Assembly: GCA_023374025.1 (NCBI GenBank)
Contig: SIJG01000074.1
Coordinates: 197,253-261,252, forward strand
Origin: Heterodera schachtii
Lineage: Eukaryota > Nematoda > Chromadorea > Rhabditida > Heteroderidae
Length of the DNA: 64,000 nt
Reading direction: 5' to 3'
The position numbers and the translations under genes are program-made. Of the stretch, positions 45,000 to 57,710 are shown piece after piece; the stretch's first letter is position 1; every line of letters starts with the position of its first letter. The notes beneath the pieces are model-generated. The model worked only from the letters and a program-made list of their open reading frames with translations. It was not told where the DNA came from and did no database searches.

Positions 45000-45180
45000 A
45001 AGCCTAGTACTATCTCGTCGTTTCTCTTTTTCTTTGTAATTTCTCTCACTTTGGCGTACTATCTCTTTATTTTAATTATGTAAAAAACAACATTTACTTC
45101 GCTCTATACACCTTTTTTTTCGCCTTACAGATTTTCTTCAAGTTTTGCATATAGATAGAGAAAAAAAAAGCTGAACATTT
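45000..45180. repeat. AT-rich dispersed repeat, second copy
   Basis: Same blocks as 40290-40500 ('ggcgtactatctctttatttt', 'aacatttacttcg', 'ttttgcatatagatagag'). Followed to 45690 by AT-rich DNA with no gene. Confidence 0.55.
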
Positions 45181-45694
45181 TTAACGCTCGATTTTTAATT
45201 TTTTTACGCTCGGTTATTAAGCTAAAGTGTGATGAAAATTTTGCATTCTTTTCTTCTCATTTTGGTGTACTATTTACATGTCTCTAACACATGAAAAAAC
45301 ACAGAAATTGCAAATGCTAACAATTTTGGTTTATAGGCTACAAAACCACTTGGACACTTTGAATCAATAGAAAAAAAGATGTTTTCGCATTTTTGACAAA
45401 AACTGCTGCCTATGACTTGAGTTATAACGTGATAAAAATTTGAAACTCCAACAACTTTTTTCTGAGATGTCAAATTGCTTAGCATTCACTTAGAAAAAGA
45501 TTCTCCTTTTCAAAAACCTTTTTTAGATATCAAAGATGTTCAGTTTCATTGGGTATGAAGCGAGTTATGGCTGATCAAAATAAAAAATACAAAAAAGTCA
45601 TTTTCCAGTGTAAATTTTGAAATATCGCACAAAAATTTACGCCAAATGCGCTATTTGGCGTTATGAGCAATTTTGTCTGACACTGGCGCGTACC

Positions 45695-46397
45695 AGGGAT
45701 GGCACGGAATTCCGATTTCCGACATTTTTGGGGTTGGAATTCCGATTTCCGAAAAAATTTTGGACGTCGGAATTCCGACTTCCGATTTCCGAAATTTTTG
45801 ATAAAAAGTCGGAAATTTTCGGAAATTTTTTTTGAATTTTTTTTCAAAAAATTAACAATTTTTTACAATTTTGGTTAATAAATTGCATTGAAATTTTCAG
45901 AAATTTCCCGGCGGCGCCTATCGGCACCGCCGCACCCTAAAAATCATATTTTTCTTGAGAAATTTTTGCCTCAAAATCGCTAAATTTAGTCATTGTTGGA
46001 CAAGATTTGTTAACAATTTGATTAAAAATTATAAAAAATCTTCCCCTGCGGGGCCTATCGGCACCGCCGGACCTCGCCCGCCGTGTTTTCAAAAATTTTG
46101 AAAAAACGCGCCGAAAAAAAAGGTAAAATTTTTGATCAAAATCATTGAATAATTTTTTAAGGCAAATATTTATTTAAATAGATCAAAAAAATTTTGAACC
46201 AGCTTTTACTTGGTTAAGAATTAAAAATTTAGCCTATTATAATATTTAAAAAATTTTATTATATTTTATATTTTTTGAAAAATTTCCGATTTCCGACGTT
46301 TTTTGGGCCTCGGAAATCCGATTTCCGATTTCCAAAAATTTTGGACCCCCGGAATTCCGATTTCCGAAAATTTTTGGGGCCTCGGAATGCCATCCCT
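45695..46397. mobile_element. 703-bp MITE with exact 10-bp target duplication
   Basis: Begins AGGGATGGCACGGAATTCCG and ends ...CGGAATGCCATCCCT. GGCGCGTACC flanks both sides (45685-45694, 46398-46407). Subterminal blocks repeat GGAATTCCGATTTCCG in both orientations. End style and duplication length match the 83-bp element at 22248. Confidence 0.85.
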
Positions 46398-46467
46398 GGC
46401 GCGTACCCATAGTGTATGTCGTATGTTTTTTTTTTCCAAAAGGACTTTTAATGCCATACTTAACCAT

Positions 46468-49400
46468 TTATTCGTGCTGCATGACGCAGTCATCATGAGA
46501 ATTTTGGCGGATGAAACATTTAACTCCGTAGTGTTCTCCGAAATTTTTCGCTTTCGAGGTTCGGTAATACTATAGATGGTGGGCCCCCTTTTTGGAAGAA
46601 AATTTTTTTTGTTCTAAAAAGTCGTGAAAACATCTTCACGGGGGTTTTCTAGGCCGGAGAACCCGAATCCAACATTCATTTTCACTAATTTCGAATCTCG
46701 GACCCGAATTCGAACAAAAAAGTTGAAATTAAAATTTTCAAAATTCTCACTTTTGTTCCAAAATTTACCAAAACAAGCTAAATTCAGTCAAAAACCATTG
46801 AAACATCAAAAAATAATTATTCTGTACAGATATGAATCTAAAAGTGAATTTTGAAAATTTTGAATTTTCTACTTTTTTGTTCGAATTCGGGTCCGGGATT
46901 CGAAATTAGTGAAAATGAATGTTCGTTTCGGGTTCCCCGACCCTGAAAACCCACACAAATATGTTTTCACGATTTTTTAGAATAAAAAAAATTTCTTCCA
47001 AAAAGGGGGCCCACCATCTATAGTATTACCCGAGGTTCTCTTGTCAGATGGCGGTGGTTCGGCTTCATCCTCCAATTTTGAATTGGTATGGGTTTAGATC
47101 GTTTTAAGGATTATGAGTGCCCCACTCTGCACGTTCAAAAATTGTTCGGTTTATTTTATTTCACTGCCTAAGAAAACTATTGTGATTTTGTGTTTTTCAC
47201 CAAATGATGCCTTGCGGATATAATTATATTATTGTACAAAAATCATGACAAATGTCAAAAAATCCTATTCTTTATTCTGATTCGTTTTCATGGAATTAAA
47301 ATTTAAATTCAATTTGAATGATACGGATTCAACGCCAACAAAAGAAATGCTTTATATATATAACGGATTCCATCCACACATTCTCAACATGAACAGGCAG
47401 TTTTCGTCAGTCAGTCGTCGTTCAGTTCTTCACATTGGCCGCTGGACCACACCGTATGGACACTCTGAATGGTTAACGATAGTCATGCCACTTTGGCTTA
47501 TTCTTCACATTTCCGGGGCGACGCGCAACCACTCATGCTCTTACAAAATCTATTTTTCGTATAATTTCCAAATTAATTTTATTTTTGATCATTTTGAAAA
47601 ACGGGAAAAGCTAGGACAATGAGAGGTACATTAAGCCCTTTTGTCTTACCCGGCCGTCAAAATTGTATTGCGAGCCGGCAATTGCTTGGATGGACGCGTC
47701 CTCCGTGTTCACTTTGTCAGTGAGACTCACCAAACCTAAACACAGACAATAGACGTACATTTCATTCCCCCTGAGAAATAAAAAAATAACCAATAATTTA
47801 AGAATTTTTCAGAAAAAGACTTTTCGTTTTCTGTCTAATTCATGAGCAAGAAAAAAGGAAAATTTTTGAAAAAATAAATCTGAAAAACCCGACGGTATAA
47901 GAAAAACAATCAATTTAAGAGCCATTTGAAATTTCGAATTAAGAAACAATGAAATTTTACAATAAAACTAAAAAATCCGATCCCGCTCCCCCCCCCCCCC
48001 TATAAGAAATGGTTCAGAAATTCAAGTAAAAAAAGCACCAACCCGAAGAAGCGATGCTTTGGCGCCGGTGGTGAAAGGATGATTTGTTGGACGTTTTCTC
48101 CTCCTCCCGCTGCTGTTGCTGCGGTTGGCAATTGTTTGCTGAGTTTGAGCTGCTGCATTTGGCCGTCGTCTTCCCATTTTGGGAGGAGGAGGAATTGAGT
48201 CGGTCCGTTTCGACAATGTTCAGCACTTCGATTTCATTGCTCTCCCCGTAGGCATCGTCGTCAATGTACATCCTCAGTCCGCCACTGCCCCCACAATTGC
48301 CGTTACGGCAGAGACTGAACTGGCAAAATGGGGGTCAATTAGTAAAGGAAATAGGGGCATCCTTAAAAATTGAAAAATCAATTCGCGAAAAAAGTGCTTA
48401 CGACAATGGGACCACTCCGTACACATAGGCTAACATGACCGGCACACCAACACCTGAAAAATGCAGAAGAAATATTCATCCAACCAATCAAAAACTTGGA
48501 TTGGTGGTCCAATTGATGAACTAATTAATGGCACTCACCAACGGACAGAACGGCGAGCACCGGCGAAACAATGAGCGAACCGAACACGGCCAACGCAGTG
48601 ACAAAACGCCGCCGCATTTTGGACAGATTTTCAAAGCGTTGGTAGACTTTCCTGCGGGTGAAAGAAAAACAATTGCAAATTTTCGTAGATAAAATGATGA
48701 GAAACCTTCCGACAAAAATGGGAACTCCGCAAATTATTCCTGTAAAAAACGGAAAAATGATGGTTAACCAATCCAATTGCGTCCTAACCGGGCACGGCCA
48801 ATCCGGCGATCAATGCGATGCCCAACGGTGCACCGATCAGTGTCCCGATCTGCCAGAGCAACTTCTTTTTGCGCGTCCACGGCTTTTTGCCCCAAAATGT
48901 GCAACCGGTTGGACTGAAAAAAGCATTTTAAATTGTTGGAATGGAAGGAACGAAACGACCTGAGATAATGCAATTCGTTGATCTGTTTCAGACAAAGCCA
49001 ACAAAACTCGGCATGGCACAGAACGCATTGCATGTGATTGCAGGAGCCGTCATTCATCTGAACACACAGTTTTAATGATTAGAAAATTCACGGACAGGCA
49101 GAGGGGGTAATAACACAATGAAAGGACTATCATTGGTTTTAAGGTTTTATTCTCATTTGGGAAGTGGAGGCACATTCTCGTGATCTGTCGTCCCAATTTC
49201 CGATTTGGTGTAAAAACTGATTTGTAATTTTCAATTTTTAAGCAAATTTTTAGCTGAATTTTTAAATAATTTATTTTTGAAAGCATTGGTCATTTTTGCC
49301 TAATTTCTAAAATGATCATCAACGAACTTTCATGATTTGGACACCACACCGAGGGCACGCTTTGGTCACGTCGCCTGCACCTGAACCGGACAAAAAGAAG

Positions 49401-52283
49401 CACAATTTGAAACAATTACGAATTCAAAGTTTGCTTTTTGCTGTTTTCCCCCCTTCACTCACTGCTTGCGCTGTCCGTCATAAGTGCCGTCGCTTGGGCA
49501 GCAAAGCCCCGCAGTCCGCCGGTCAGTTTGGCTCGGGCCTGGTCACACGTTTGCTTGGGATGCCAATTGTTTTTGCAATGGCTAAAAAGAGATTGGGGTA
49601 GAAAACAATTTAAAAAACAAAACATGTCCCATTAGTTGTAAAGATTTGGCGGTTTCTAACCATCTGGTCTCTAATTTGTTGCACCTCTCTCACCGATTGA
49701 CAACAATTTTAGTGTCCAGAAACATGTAATATTCCAAAGATGGGAAATATCCGCAAATTAAATGTTTGTAAAGTCACTCACTAGCAGAACATTGTGTCAC
49801 ACCGTTCGCATTTAAGCTGGGGACAGGCGGCGCACGAATAAGCGATCACGGCATAACTAAACAAACAAAATGACACATTAAAACCAAAAAGCACTTTTAC
49901 ATTATTTAATTTATTTTTTACAATATTTTATTTCATTTCGCGGGGTCAGTGTAACGAATCAATTTATTTTAATTTTTTAATTGAAAATTCAAATAAAATA
50001 CGCTACGTGCAGTCGGGCGCCGGACACCAACGCGCGTCCGGGTCAGTGCTGAGCGCACGGCGCAATGAGAACATTTCGTAGCGGTCCAACAGCTCGGGCT
50101 GGTGGTCAAGCAGTGCATAAATGTCACTGGCGTGGAGAAGAGCAGAACAATTTGGACACCTTCAGCAAAAAAGGGCAAATGAAAAATTATTATTTAAAAC
50201 TTCAAGGGACAACGTACGAAATGTTAGTCCGACTCTCCATGATTTCGAGGTTCAAATACTGAAAACGAAACAATGATTAAGAAAAAGATGGATATTAAAC
50301 AGCTCGATTTTCCTGATGTCTTCGATTTTGCTTTGAGAAAATGAAACAATAAATATTTTTGATTTTTTCCCAATATTTTAACACCTCACACAATTTTTGT
50401 CCCTCTTAAATTGCTGGCAAAAAGGTACCTTGACAAGACAGGCTTTGCACGTCAAATGCGAGCAGGTTTGGAGCTTGTGGAAATTGGTGGGGTGCTGGCG
50501 AATGTAACAGACGGGGCATTCCCTGGCCTTCATCTGTTTGCCCACACTCAAATTGCACTGGGACTCGGAATGGGAATGACCGCCCTGAAAACAGCGACAT
50601 TAGCATTTACATTCTCAGAATGGGTAGCGATTTCCTTAGCAATTCACTATCATTTTATAGGATGTCAATTTATTCTAAAAAGGTGTCGGATAAACTGAAA
50701 TTGAGTTATGACTTAAGACACCCAAAGTACCAACCGAAGACGAAGTGCTGCTGGCCCCACTTTTGATGGACAGACGGTCAGCCACCATCACATTGCCAAC
50801 GCAGCCATTGGCCTTGCCAATTGACGCCATGCCGACACCACAACAACCCGTGCCATTGCTGCTGCCATCGCCTTTTTCGATATTTACCGCGCAAGACGAC
50901 GTGGTGCCATGGTCACGGTCGGCACCACCACCACCGCCCCCATCTGTGCCATCGGTGTGCGCATTGCGCAACTCATCCGCCGCTTTGCCGCAAAGGCTTT
51001 TCGTCAGTCGATGGCCACTGGCGGAGCATCCGCCGCCGCCGTCCTTTTCAGTCCCAATGTCCGCCATCGACACCATTTTCTGCTTGTCCGACTCCATTTG
51101 GCTGTGCTCCGCGGATGTTGAAGATGGCGTATGCGAATGGTGCGGCTGTTTTTGTTGTTGAACAGACGAAGCACTCACACTCAAACTGCGCCGCCAACTT
51201 TTGCTGAAAATGTTTGGAAATAAATTTTTAAATCTAAAAATCCAGTCGAAAGAATAATTATGAAGTTGGGACCGGCACTTGGCAAAGGAATTTGATCATT
51301 CAAAAAGACCAACCATTAGCATATCCAATCTATTCTCGGCAAATTTTTTGAAATTTAAAACCTAACTTAATTAATTTTCAAATGATAGTCATTTTATTTA
51401 CAAATGTCGTATTTTCTACAAGTTGTCTCTTTTCGAGGTTCTGTTGGTTGGCCCCCGACGGTCAATGGTACTATCGTAAACCGTTGCCCATCAAAAACCC
51501 ATCCAATTTCCCAAATTAAACACAAAACGAACCCGCCGCCGTCTGTCCGCGTCGCCGGCGCTGTGATGTTGTTCAGGAAAGTGATCACACTGAGCCGACT
51601 GCGCTTAACCCGCGACGGCTGCTGCTGTTGGTTGGCCTTTTTGCGCCCTTTGAGTGTCGCCAATTTGTTTTCGTCGTCGTCGTCACTGATGGCACTGATC
51701 AGTTTCTAAAAAAAGAACTGATAATTAAAAAGTGACACACTTACACACTCCCTATACAATTTTTAACATGCCAAACCAAAAATTAATGTGCGTGTATAAT
51801 TTTTGTAAGTGCACAACGAAAGGTCGGTTCCCAAATTATCACACAAATCACAAAAAAGGGAAACTATTGGGGCTGATTGTGTGAAGGGGGGGGGGGGGGT
51901 TGGGTTGTTGCAATCCATCAAAATCATTCCCCCCCCCCCTCATTCCTCCAACACCAATCATTTCACATCAAAATTTGATCAATCAATTCATTTCCCATTT
52001 CTCCATCACCATTTTGAGCATTGTGGTCGACGGTTGTGCATGTTGCGCTTGGGCACTGTCCGTTCGATTTGGCTGTTGCTGTTCAGCAGATAATGATGAT
52101 GATGTCCCTTCACCGTCCGGAATGCCATCAGCAGCAGAAATGGAAGTGATGGTTGTGGTGTTGTTGTTGGGGTTGTCTTGCAGCAGTGCCTGGCCTTCGT
52201 CCGCACTTTCCATTACAATGTCCAAATTTTTCAAGCATTTTGAGCCACCAGCGCCAACACTGCTGTTGCCGGAGGAAATCATA
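46468..52283 (-). CDS. RNF19-type RBR E3 ubiquitin ligase
   Basis: Membrane-anchored RING-IBR-RING ligase. Exons: 52020-52283, 51533-51705, 50735-51203, 50429-50584, 50218-50258, 50007-50159, 49782-49856, 49463-49581, 49328-49380, 48960-49057, 48789-48913, 48706-48739, 48539-48651, 48402-48453, 48043-48314, 47650-47735, and a last exon from 47069. All phases agree. RING1: [20 protein letters not shown]...[15 protein letters not shown]...[14 protein letters not shown]2: [32 protein letters not shown], with the catalytic Cys in GSCNHMQC. Then [13 protein letters not shown] and two membrane spans ([17 protein letters not shown]..., [20 protein letters not shown]) as in RNF19A/B. The N-terminus is Ser/Gly-rich. 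The last exon reads [13 protein letters not shown] and is then broken by a MITE; without it the frame would run on to a stop at 46468. Confidence 0.88.
46563..47030. mobile_element. hAT-like MITE inserted in the RNF19-type gene
   Basis: Ends GGTAATACTATAGATGGTGG and exact inverse; CGAGGTTC flanks both sides (46555-46562, 47031-47038). Interior has the same inverted 'gaacccgaatccaacattcatt' pair as the family member at 21337. It splits a minus-strand reading frame. Confidence 0.85.
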
Positions 52284-52292
52284 GCTAAGGCC

Positions 52293-53880
52293 TAAGGCAA
52301 CGGGAAATTTGGGAGAAATGAAAAAATTATTATAAATTTTATGTAATGATGAAAAAAGAGAATTGCTTCGTATATTTGCCAACCAAACATGGAAAGAGTT
52401 GGGAAACAAATACGAATAAACAAAAATGGCATAGAGAATATCCAAATGTGGGGCTCTGTTGGTTATCCGATACCAAATGAATGAACAGCAAAAATTACAA
52501 TAAATGAATGGGCTGTGCTGCTGCAATTGATATAAATAATGAAAGTGTTAATGACGATGATGCTGATGATGACGAAGTGTGGTGGGTGGAATTGATAAAT
52601 GGAATAAATGAACGAAAGCCCATTCATTGAGGTGGGAGGAAAACAAATCGACGAATCGATGAAATAAATGAACGAAGGAAAGAAAGGGAGAAAGAGAGAG
52701 AAAGAAGAGAGAGAAAATAGAAACGGAAGCACAGAGAGAAAGAAAGAGAAGAAGGCACAGACAGCGCACAGCCCCCGGGGGAAGAAAGGGAGAAAAGCGA
52801 GTGGCAAACGAAACACATCAAAAGGGTGGGCGAGGGAGGAAAGCCCTCGAGGAGAAACCGCGCCGCGCTCAAACAGCAAAAGAAGAGACGGTTTTCAGTT
52901 TCAATTTTTGAAAATTTTGTGATTATGAAGAAGCTTAAAGTTCTTGTGGGTTTTCTGGAAATTTAATGATACGCTAAGAAGTATGGTTTTACTGCAACAG
53001 TTTTGTGTGTTAAGGATTTTCTCACTGGCACTAAATCTGCAGGATAAATTACAAATTCTTCTGCAGATTTACCCAAAAAATGACAAAATGTCGATTTTTA
53101 AGTCAATTTTTAATGAGTTAATAAGATGGAGGCAGTTTCGGCGAGCCGATAAGCAGATAGGTAAGTATCCTGCGGGAGAATTTCACAAATTTTCGATGAA
53201 AATTGCTTTTATAATTTTATTTAATTATTTAATTTTAATATTTGGCATTCTGTCATTTAATTTTCAAAAAAAAAAAGAATGAGAACGAATCCCGCGGTAT
53301 CCCGCACGGTGAAGAGGGTCAATTCCGTCCCAGGCATGTTTAAAACATCATAACTTTTTTCTTTGTTGACCAATTTTAACAAACTTGGTATTATTCGAAA
53401 GCTCTTATCAAGATCTATCGGCTTTCCAAAAATCACAACGATATACCGACATATAAAAAAGTTACAAATAAAAACATGCAAAAATTCGGACTTTTTTACA
53501 ATATTCATGTTGCTTCTTCTTATAAGTTATTCAATCGCTTAGAAATAGCTTGTCAACAGCTTCTAAACGGCGCCATTCAAAAATTAATTTTTAATCTATT
53601 AGAAATTTCTATATATGAATGAATATGTTTGAAAAGGTACGAAAAGTACTAAATATATAGAAAAAAATAATTCAGTTAAAAATGGATTCATAAATTGTGC
53701 ATTTGGCTCTCAAGCAATAGTCCGGATTCCTTCCATCATTTAGCATTTTGATTAATATATTTTCCTTGTGCCGTATTGACTTGAGACCCGAAAAATCGGT
53801 GGAATGCTTCAAATTTAGGTAAAATTCTCTGAAAAATTTCGTTTTCTCTTAATCAACAACAAAGTGAAAAAAAATGTGTT
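52293..53880. other. Spacer with purine-rich tract and repeat fragment
   Basis: 52660-52770 is GA-rich (AAAGAGAGAGAAAGAAGAGA on plus). 53290-53420 carries a repeat piece ('ggtatcccgcacggtgaagag', 'aacttttttctttgttgacc') related to the arms of nearby MITEs. Weak open frames on both strands were not convincing. Part may be the promoter region of the RNF19-type gene. Confidence 0.5.
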
Positions 53881-56468
53881 TCATTTTATGATCTTTTCAT
53901 TTTGGCCACTTTTGATCTCTCCGGCGGCGCCGCCGCTGCACCGGCGCCTTCGACGCACCTCCGCGTAATAGCCTAATTAAGAAAAATGGGCAATTAACGA
54001 AAACCCACCAAAAAATTGCAATATATATTGAATTTGCCTTTTAAAAGAAAGGGCAATGCCTAAAAATCGTCAAAAACCCCAAAAAAGTCAAATGAGAAAT
54101 GGGACAGACCATCGCGGACACTGCTGAACATCATTTCCACGAGTTCGGCCCACGCTTCGATGGCATCCGTTGGCTAAATTTGAGAGATAAAGGGCAATTA
54201 TAAAACATTAATTATCAATCCAAATTTAACGGATTCTTTGGGTGCAAAAAAGTCTTGCAGAGCTATTAAAACAAAATTGACTTATTGTGAAGAATTAAGG
54301 GGAAATAATCCACAGTATGCCAATGCCTACCGAATGCGACGCACCGTCCAAAAAGACGCATTCGGTCGCCAACGAATTGGCAATGGTTGCGAAAAAGTCG
54401 GCCTTGAAGCCGTAGATGCGTCTGTTCACCTGCTCAGCGCCGAAATGCATTGACAGAAGGCTGATCTGTTTATAAGATTGCATGGGACAGATTGGCGAAC
54501 ATTAAGCACAATTTACAATTTTTTGGGGATACCATTAAGAATTTTGATTGAAATTCCATACTTTTCGAGAGCGACCAATTAGGAGAAGCCAACCAAATTT
54601 CGACAATAGCCTTCGGCATTCTTCTATGGTTATCTCGAAACTTATTGGCCAAGATCACTCGAATTATTTATTCCAAAATTCGCTTGGATTCCGATTGATT
54701 GTCTCTTCCGAATAGTTTTTGATATGATTGATCACTATGAACATTTTTTGCTCATTTTTGTTCACTTTCGACTTTAACAAATTCCGATCTTTCTTATGCC
54801 CTCGACGCTTTTACCTGCTCAACATTTTGCAGTGATCCGAGCACATCCATAATGTATTTGTGGAACTGTTCGGAAAAGATTATCCATTGTTCAGCGGCGG
54901 AAAGATTGGCACAAAATGTGCTGAAGTCGGCACGCTTGTGAATGGCACGGGAAAGGACGCGCCCGCTCAGATCGCCACGGGACTTGTCCAAGCAGGACAT
55001 GATCAGTTGCTGCATCAGGTAAGAAAACGGCAATAAAAAATCCCCCCGCTTTTGCCATCATAAATCCCCCATTTTTCTACAGGTGTTTGAACCGTAAAGC
55101 ATGAACAGCTAGCAAAGCATGGACCTTCTTCTTGCATCACCTGAGCTGCGTTCGATATGCGCTTGGTTGTGATGCCCGTGCCCGCTTGCGTTCCGTTGGC
55201 ATGTGCCGTCGCTTCGGCTTTTCGTTTCGCTGTCGCACCGCACGGCACTGTGCCGTTGCTGCCACCACCGATTGGATGGTACGGTGACGTCGTTGCTGAT
55301 GGATGATTGGATATTAAGCAGACATTTGGCGGTACAGTGGCTGCTGACGAGCTTCGCCGGTGCTGCTGCTTCTGTTGCTGCTTTTGTGCCGTCGTCATTG
55401 TCAACGATTTGTCTCTCTCCGTCTCGGCACTTTTGCCCAACCCGAACAAACTGAATGCCAACCGACTTTTCAACCCGCCAAAACTGCTGACGTTCAAATT
55501 GGCATGCTGATTATGATGCTGTTGGTGTTGCGTTTCAGCAGTGCCTGCGGTTGATTCATCAACATTACCCGTGGAGCGCCACTAAACATTTTTAGGGCTT
55601 TTTGTCTATCGGCTTCAATTTTAATCGAGCAAAAATCATTACGGGGTCATTAACGTTATCTCTAGAGTCTTGGACCAATACTCGACAAAAGGACACTTAT
55701 GATAGCAGGAGAATTTAACAGGTGGGTAATTGGCACTTCTCGAGAGTCTTGCGCAACACCAGTTTCAGTACAAATTCCTTCTTGCCCATCATTTATTTTA
55801 CCTGCTGTCCGTTGCCCGCTTTTCCGAATGCCTTTTCCCGATATTCTTTACGCCTCGATTCAGTCATCTCATTCATCTTTCTCTGCTGCTGCTGACTCCC
55901 ACCACTTCGTTTTCGGTATCGATTCGTGCCATTGCCTATGATTAATGCTTCTCTCTGCTGCTTCGGTGGCTGCTGATCAGTGCCGCCGATCATTGACGGC
56001 GGCGGACTTGGCAAAATGCGATGGTGGTGGTGATGTGATGTTGGAATGGGCATCAACGACACATTGTGACGGAAACTTTCTTTGGGAGGGGGGAGGGAAT
56101 GGGTGATCACTGATCAGTGAGTGATCATTTGGTACTGTCTGTGATTGAGCTTTAGTTACACTGATTGACCAGTAATCCGTGACAAATGTCTCTCGTGATC
56201 AGCCCCCGTGCCTCTTGACCATGGACACAAACTTCCAACACCTCAACTCACCGGTAAGCAACTGATCAGTGCTGGCGGACAGTTGGCGCCGTCCCCGCGT
56301 CGCCGTTGTTGGCGTTGCGGTGCTTTGCCAAAATGCGTCGACGCCGGTAGCATCGAATCGGTGGGCTTCATCTTCCGCGGCACCGCCTTCACGGGCACTT
56401 AGGGAACGGTTTTGGAAGCAGAGGCGAGGCGGGTTCAAATGCTGCTGGCTGTTGTTGTGATAGGCCAT
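53881..56468 (-). CDS. Nematode globin with long N-terminal extension
   Basis: Exons 56252-56468, 55802-56079, 55141-55581, 54815-55009, 54331-54465, 54110-54173, 53881-53972, all phase-consistent. The first three encode about 310 residues of low-complexity Gln/His/Ser/Lys-rich sequence (start MAYHNNSQQHLNPPRLCFQN). The rest is a globin: SCLDKSRGDLSGRVLSRAIH, NLSAAEQWIIFSEQFHKYIM, NRRIYGFKADFFATIANSLA, TECVFLDGASHSPTDAIEAW, MMFSSVRDGYYAEVRRRRR. The 'CVFLD...AW..LV..MF.SVRDGYY' end is characteristic of a nematode globin group. Globins bind haem for oxygen, redox or sensory roles. By this alignment the proximal His (F8, normally H-x-x-YGF) is Arg (RRIYGF); the nearest His lies ten residues earlier. 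No membrane segment or signal peptide. Confidence 0.8.
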
Positions 56469-57394
56469 AATAAAATCTAAGTGCTTAACACAAAAACGAA
56501 CTTTCGGATTTTAATTTTCGAAATTATCGATAATTAGGTATGGTATTGACTTGTGTTTAAGCCTATGTCGAAGTTAAAACATGAAAAAAGAGTTGCGATC
56601 CAAAAAATTTTAGAAAAAATCGTTTCCGATGCCGGGCACAATAATTGAAGCCCCAAAGCCAAAAATTAATAGAAAGTTAAACACGGAATTAATAATTCTC
56701 AGTTTCAAATTTCTTTCCAAAAATTTTTACAAAATTTAAAATGATTTTCTAACGTATACCGAAACTCCGAGATTAAACAATGCCATACATATAAACAGCA
56801 TAAATTATTACTAATAATTTTAAAATGAAATGTGTTAATTGAAGATTTTCCCTTTTCGACTCACTCAGTGGCCCCAGAAGCTCCAAATTAGTGCCAACTC
56901 TGATCACATTTCATTTTAAATAATTGCTTCATCCCTTTCCCCACTCTTTCCCCCCTAGAGAAGCTTTTGCCGCAAAAAACCTTTGGCGGGAAAGACAGCA
57001 CTAAACGGGAACGGGGCTTCTTACCGGGCGGGCAATTTATTTTTGGCCGAAATTGGCACGGCGTTTCTATGACACTTGCGCAAATTTGCATGCATTTAAT
57101 TTGTCGGAAATTTCGTGCAGAAAAAGGGGAGTGTTAATATATTTAGGGTGGCAAATCCCCGGAGGCAATTTGCTTTTAAAATGAGGGGGATTATGAAAAA
57201 TGATGGAAAATGGGAGGGAATAAGCGCCTCCGGAGGGGGGGGGGGAGAGGGAGAGGTGGGAAGTTGGTGTTAGCCGATGAGTGGGCGACGGACGATGTGA
57301 AAGTGACAGGACGGAGGGGGGGAAAAGCGGGGCATGACACTTCCCGTGGATTTGCGTCGAGCCCTCAAGGATGCTTTTCGTCGCTTATTAACTC

Positions 57395-57710
57395 ACTCCG
57401 ATCCCCGTGCTCTCTCACCCGCACTCTGTCTGTCTTTCTTCCATGCGCTTTCTCTTTTTATCTCCTTCTCTCTTGCTCGATTTATTTCGTTCCTCTCTCT
57501 TTTTTCTCTCGCTTTTCATCTCTTTCTCTCCCTCCCCTTCCTCATTATCTCCCTCTCTCTCTCTCTCACTCTCTTCAGCAGCACTATTCTTTTCAGCCAC
57601 TCTTTCTCTTCCCCCTTTTTCTTTCATTCACTTTCTCCTCTCTCCTCTCTCTCACTCTCTCTTTTCCCCTTTATCTCTCTCACTTCTTCGCTTCATTTCA
57701 AATTAATTGG
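57395..57710. repeat. CT-rich low-complexity tract
   Basis: TCTCTCTC/CTTTCTC-dominated plus strand, similar to 3663-3968. Open frames here are compositional. Confidence 0.85.

Noticed and set aside
47290..47622. 110-codon plus-strand frame starting [16 protein letters not shown]
   Set aside because: Lies in an intron of the RNF19-type gene on the other strand; no family, and AT-rich bias explains the length.
53257..53508. Minus 83-codon frame over a repeat fragment
   Set aside because: Overlaps dispersed repeat sequence shared with MITE arms; no protein family evident.
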